Source: Straminergon stramineum (lineage: Eukaryota > Streptophyta > Bryopsida > Hypnales > Calliergonaceae). From it: DNA of 64,000 bases. Positions 59,791-64,000 of this stretch are shown in pieces. The stretch is taken from assembly GCA_963920665.1 (NCBI GenBank), contig OY987272.1, positions 129,001 to 193,000 of the forward strand, written 5' to 3'. The position numbers and the translations under genes are program-made. How positions within the stretch are numbered: the first letter of the stretch is position 1; every line of letters begins with the position of its first letter. The notes under the pieces were generated by a model. It worked only from the letters and a program-made list of their open reading frames with translations, searched no databases and had not been told where the DNA came from.

Positions 59791-61680
59791 TTATTCCAAC
59801 TCAAGGAGGCCAGATTGGTGGGTGTACACCTCAATTGCTCCAAAGTCAACAGGGTTGACTTGCCTTGTTGTTCAGCCTCAATTCCAACTTCAACTCCAGA
59901 TCAAGCTTTTCGATTCTGAATTCCAACTGATTTTGTTGCCTAGCTCACAAATCTCACACTCTAGCTCTACAACTTTGGAACTTAAACTCATAAAATGAAG
60001 TTGGGTTATGTCAATTGATGACTTAAGCTTATAAAAAGGAGGTAGTAGTACTAGGGGAGCCATCCCTTAAGCATATTTGACTTTGAAAACCATAGTTTAT
60101 TTAGATTAGGAGACAGATAGAAAAGACGAACCAAAGAATATCTTAACTTTAGAGAAGTTCTAGATTTAGTTATAAGTGAGAAAAGGTTAGAAGGCTTGTT
60201 TGGAAGCCTTAGTTGACTTTCAACCTATGTAACATGCATTTAGAGAGATTAGATTCTATTAGATTTTTTAGTATTTGACTTGGAAAAAAAATTGAAAAAG
60301 AAAATAGAAAATTAGAAGATAAATTAAAATCAAAGAGCATTTAGAAGAAGGGAGGAAAGGTTGGAAGACAGAGGAGGAAAAACTGGAGTAAATTGGCCCT
60401 TGTATTGCATTCACATTACAACACCAAAACTCACCAAAACTACAAATGGAAGTTGGAGGGAACCATATCAAAAATATGGAAATGGAACATGAGGATGTGT
60501 TCATTCAACCCATGGAATTTGAGGTTAGTCTTTGAATACTTTTCTCCCCATTGCTCATCTTTTACAAAAAATAGTCAATTAAAGTCAAAGTAGATTCAAA
60601 CCATTAGGACTATTAGAAAAGTAAGATTTGAGCTTAGAAGTAGTTAGGAAAAGCTAGTAACTTTCCGAAAAGTCATTAAAATTCAAAAATAGACAAAAAC
60701 TCTTAAAGTTACGCTTGAATGAAAAGTAGTTGAAAAATTGGATGAAAAGTTAGGTAAAAATCCAAAAGGATCACAAGAGAAATCTTAGAATGTAGAATAG
60801 AAATAAAAGTAAAGAATAAAAAGAAAATTCAATTTCCAAAGTAAAAAGTAAAAGAAATTGATGGATGAAGTTTGATGAACTGGTTGCTAGTTAAACTTCA
60901 TCCGTGAATAACTTTTGCTAGGAAAGTCAAAAGTATAAGTGTTTAACGTTTTCCTAAAGATAAATTTAGTGAATTTTTACTTTAAATTTACTTAGACCTA
61001 AAAATAGCAAGTAGGATTCAAAATTAAAAGACGTAGTTAAAACAATAAGGAATTAAACGGAATCTTTTGAAAGAATATTAGGAAAAAATAGGGATTAGAA
61101 TTTTTTAAAGCATAATTTCAGGGGTCCTAAACTTGTTTAACATTAGGAAATAGATTAGTAGCAAAGAAGTTAGAGTAGGATGAAGAATTGATCATGGTTA
61201 GGGAAGATTTGGATGAAAGTCAACCCGAGTAGACCAAACCAAGTGGATTCCAGAACTTAGGAAGAAGATAAAAAATAAAAAATAAACCAAAAACTAAAAG
61301 TGGATTTCAATAGTTAGCATAGAAGTAAATGACTAATGAAGTTTCAACCATTAGATTAGAACCCAAACTTCATTTGCAATTATCTCATTGTAGGAAAGTT
61401 GGATTTGAAAGTTCTTTATCAATTTGGAAAGGGTATCAAAACCCCTATAACCTGACCTACTTTGTTCTCTTGATTTATTAATCTTCTTTGGGCCTAACTT
61501 GGGAAATAAATTCCAAGGCCAAAAGCCATTTACTAATTTGTTTGAAGTGGATTAAGTTTCCAATTAGGGAATTCAAAGTAGAACTTTCATACTAAATATC
61601 CATTGCTTAGAAGTCATATATTGGATTTGACGTATAGACACCCATAGGGAAACTTGACAACACAAGAACCTGGTTGTGTT

Positions 61681-62720
61681 TGCTTAATTTTAACCCCTAA
61701 AGGACCAAATGGTGTTTTTTTTGGCAACATAGCGATTTTGGGCAATTCACTACAAATGGAAATTTTATTTTTTTTCTTTCAAATTTTCAGACAACATATG
61801 CCCAAGGAGTATCTCGAAGGCCCAACAATTTTCATAACTTTTGAAGACATGGTTAAAAAGTTATTGTATGATATGTAGTTTTCATTGCTTAGCGGGCAAG
61901 TTGGGCATCAAAAAAAACTTCTTTAAAAATCACTTTTTTTTAAAATAAAAATTTGAAATTGGTTTTCTAGATTTAAATATACATGGAAAGCTTTGAATCA
62001 TTCCATTTTGATTTGTGAGATGAAAGTTATGAAGAGTTTCAGTTGTGGGTAGTTTGTGGGTAGTTATGAAATCTCCAATATAAAATAAACTTTGAAGATC
62101 TTTCTTTAACTCAATTTTCAATATTTTGGGAAAAAAAGAAAAAATTTGATTTTAGATTGTTTATTACAACATTACAACCATTGGAATTGGCATATTTCAA
62201 TTCCATAACTGAATTGTTGACAATTTAGTATTTTGAATCATTCTCTACTTCTTTCTACTTACTAATTTTTTCCTACATGTTGTACAATGCCAAATGATCT
62301 AAAATTTTTCAAGCATGTGGAAAACTTGACTTGAAGAATGAATCCAAAGAGTTACAACCATTTTGGACATTTTTTCGTAATGATCTGACCTTGTGAAGTG
62401 CAGCTGCCCGGGGTTTTGAAGGGCCAAAAAATGTTTTTTTGTCTATTTAAACCCTAGTATCTTGCAATCTACACAGTGAGAATTTCTGAAATTTTTTCCA
62501 AATCTTCTCAAACCAGCATACTCTAGATCTTACAGTCACATGTGTCCAAAAAAGTATTTTTTTTCTAAACTTTGGTACTTGTACTAGAAATGACAGTTTT
62601 GGAGCATTTTTGGTGAAAACATAGTCAAATACATTTAGGGTTTAAGGGTGGAAATCAAGCGCCCACACACTTCAAGCTTCATTTCTTTTTTAATCTTTAT
62701 CTTGTAATGTATGAATAGTA
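61681..62720. repeat. Repeat family with 'aacccctaaaggacc' start
   Basis: 'tttaacccctaaaggaccaa' at 61,688 directly follows LTR copy 3. The rest is AT-rich sequence in the style of the 13-14 kb and 23.6 kb repeats. No gene was recognised. Confidence 0.4.
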
Positions 62721-63056
62721 GACTTTGGTGGCTGTTTTGGCATAGTAAAAAAAACTTCAAAAAACTTCAAACTAAAAAAAGTTGGAAAATAAAGCTAACT
62801 TTCATCTCTAAAAATCCTTTTGGAATTTGGAGTCTCCAATCAAAATTTATGAATTTAATTCAAAAAGGGGTTGGAATGGACATTTTATTTGTCATTGTTA
62901 ACATCCTTTTTGAATTTAATTCATAATTTTTGATTGGAGACTCCAAATTGCAAATATATTTTTGAATATGAAAGTTAGCTTTATTTTCCAACTTTTACTA
63001 GTTTATAGTTTTAAAAAAAATACTTTACTATGCCATAAAGGCCACCAAATTTTTTT
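62721..63056. mobile_element. Fold-back element (arms about 150 bp)
   Basis: 62,721-62,870 is inverted at 62,907-63,056. Matching blocks are 'tttggtggc', 'ggcatagtaaa', 'agttggaaaataaagctaac' (20 nt), 'atttggagtctccaatcaaa' (20 nt) and 'aattcaaaaagg'. The loop is about 36 nt. No coding capacity. Confidence 0.8.
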
Positions 63057-63114
63057 GAGTTAAAAAACAAAGGAAAAAAATACTTAAATAATAACTAACT
63101 CTCACTATAGTCAT

Positions 63115-63320
63115 CAAAGTTGAATGGTGGTCCAATGGTGGAGCCTTTGAATCTCAAGCAAGATGTGCAAGGTTCAAACCCTTGCAACCACACTTGATTG
63201 AAGGTTGCTTAGATGGCTTTGCCACTTGGTGGGCTATGTAGGTGCTTTAGGTGGCTTTGCCACTTGTCAAGGAACTTAGGTGGTTCTAAGTGGCCTCAAC
63301 CACGTGGTAGGGTTCTAAAT
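63115..63320 (+). mobile_element. tRNA-derived SINE head
   Basis: A-box-like TGGTCCAATGGTGG (63,128) is followed by a B-box GGTTCAAACCC (63,171) at normal spacing, then 'ttgcaaccac'. No complete tRNA fold. Downstream text 'ggctttgccacttg' is duplicated at 63,213 and 63,253. Confidence 0.6.
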
Positions 63321-63321
63321 G

Positions 63322-63546
63322 GCTGGGAATGGTTGGGGTCTTATATGTAGATGAAATTTGCCATTTGTTGTCCAAATTGATAGCATAGTTGATTTTCAAC
63401 TACACTTTCTAAATGGTTGGGGTTCTAAATGGCTAGAGTCTTATATGTAAATGAATGAAATTTGCCAAGTCATTTGTTGTCCAAATTGACAGCGTAGTTG
63501 ATTTTCAACTATACTCTCTAAATGGTTGGGGTCTTATATGTAGATG
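63322..63546 (+). repeat. Tandem repeat of about 110 bp
   Basis: 'aaatggttggggt' with 'cttatatgta.atgaa', 'catttgttgtccaaattga.agc.tagttgattttcaacta' recurs starting near 63,322, 63,412 and 63,520, with small length differences. Confidence 0.7.
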
Positions 63547-63587
63547 AAATTGACAGCATAGTTGATTTAAAACTATGCTGTCAATTT
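63547..63587. repeat. Perfect 17-bp hairpin
   Basis: AAATTGACAGCATAGTT at 63,547-63,563 is perfectly inverted at 63,571-63,587 with a 7-nt loop. It sits at the junction between two tandem arrays. Confidence 0.85.
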
Positions 63588-64000
63588 GGACAGGGTGATT
63601 CATACAATTAGCTAACAAAAAATTTGTCAATTCATACAAATTGACAACAAAGTTGATAGAATTGTGTCACATTTTTTTGAAGTATGCTAACAATTTGGAC
63701 AAGGTGATTCATACAATTAGTTAACAAAAAATCTGTCAATTCAGACATTTTGGTTGTCAATTCGGACAAAGAATGACATGTCACATTTTTGTCAACTATG
63801 TTGTCATTTCAGAGGAGGTGATTCATATGATTTGTTGACAAAAAAATTGTCAATTAAAACATTTTGGCTGTCGATTCAGACAAAGAATGACATGTCACAT
63901 TTTTGTCAACTATGTTGTCATGTCAGAGGAGGTGATTTGTATGATTCGTTGACTAAAAATCTGTCAATTAAAACATTTTGGTTGTTGATTCAGACAAAGA
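63588..64000 (+). repeat. 114-bp minisatellite, runs off the window
   Basis: 'gacaaagaatgacatgtcac' begins at 63,765 and 63,879, and the start of a third copy is at 63,993. 'ggtgatt' marks lie at 63,594, 63,703, 63,817 and 63,931. The period is 109 and then exactly 114 bp. At least four units are present and the array continues past the right edge. Confidence 0.85.

Larger units (their letters stand above)
57220..61680 (+). mobile_element. Very diverged long LTR (copy 3), family A
   Basis: It is collinear with copies 1 and 2 at several anchors: 'ttggttcgtgaagattgcc' (57,545), 'aaaagtttcataattttttgg.ttacagaagatg' (57,693), 'gagtataaaagacctcc' (58,310), the paired 'ggatgaagtttga..aacttcatcc' (60,862) and 'ggttgtgtttgc' (61,672). 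The outer ends are not well defined. It is older than the other copies. Confidence 0.55.

Noticed and set aside
1..64000. CRISPR arrays, operons and other prokaryotic features
   Set aside because: Spliced genes, SINEs and plant-type transposons show a eukaryotic genome, and the tandem repeats have no spacer structure.

Overview
The window looks like a stretch of nuclear genome from a land plant. It is AT-rich, intron-rich and packed with old transposable elements. One intact spliced gene resembles conserved EF-hand proteins of flagellated organisms, which would suit a lineage with swimming sperm (bryophyte, lycophyte, fern, cycad or Ginkgo). That lineage guess is inference, and no species can be named from the sequence.

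Layout. Positions 1-3,100 hold a reverse-strand LTR fragment, a SINE-like repeat and a small MITE. Positions 3,175-22,464 hold what I read as the decayed remains of one large, probably single, DNA transposon with two divergent genes. The minus-strand gene (10,353 down to about 3,757, at least seven exons) joins a ParB-like NGQHS segment, a DNA-methyltransferase-like motif I and an FCP1/NLI-type HAD phosphatase-like domain. The plus-strand gene (19,653-22,464) is a transposase-like protein with the DN...NKN and THDDID block of plant proteins annotated DUF7869. Both genes have introns carrying the same 21-nt palindromes, seen nowhere else in the window. In the first five exons of the minus gene 22 internal stops interrupt the frame without a frameshift, and all fit C-to-T change of CAG, CAA or CGA. 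A large inverted duplication lies at its 3' end.

Positions 23,000-31,819 hold a SINE, diverged repeats, a plus-strand LTR of about 4.06 kb and a truncated minus-strand LTR of the same family. Positions 31,820-37,810 are AT-rich with one MITE and no gene.

Positions 37,811-43,934 (minus) carry the one gene I consider intact: 15 exons whose splice sites and phases all agree, coding for 842 residues.

Positions 44,000-64,000 are repeats again: a solo LTR with a perfect 5-bp target duplication, a PIF/Harbinger-like element with TAA duplications, a second long LTR holding a CACTA-type MITE and followed by a primer-binding-site-like sequence, a third very diverged LTR with a 34-35 bp minisatellite, a fold-back element, a SINE head, and a 114-bp tandem repeat running off the right edge.
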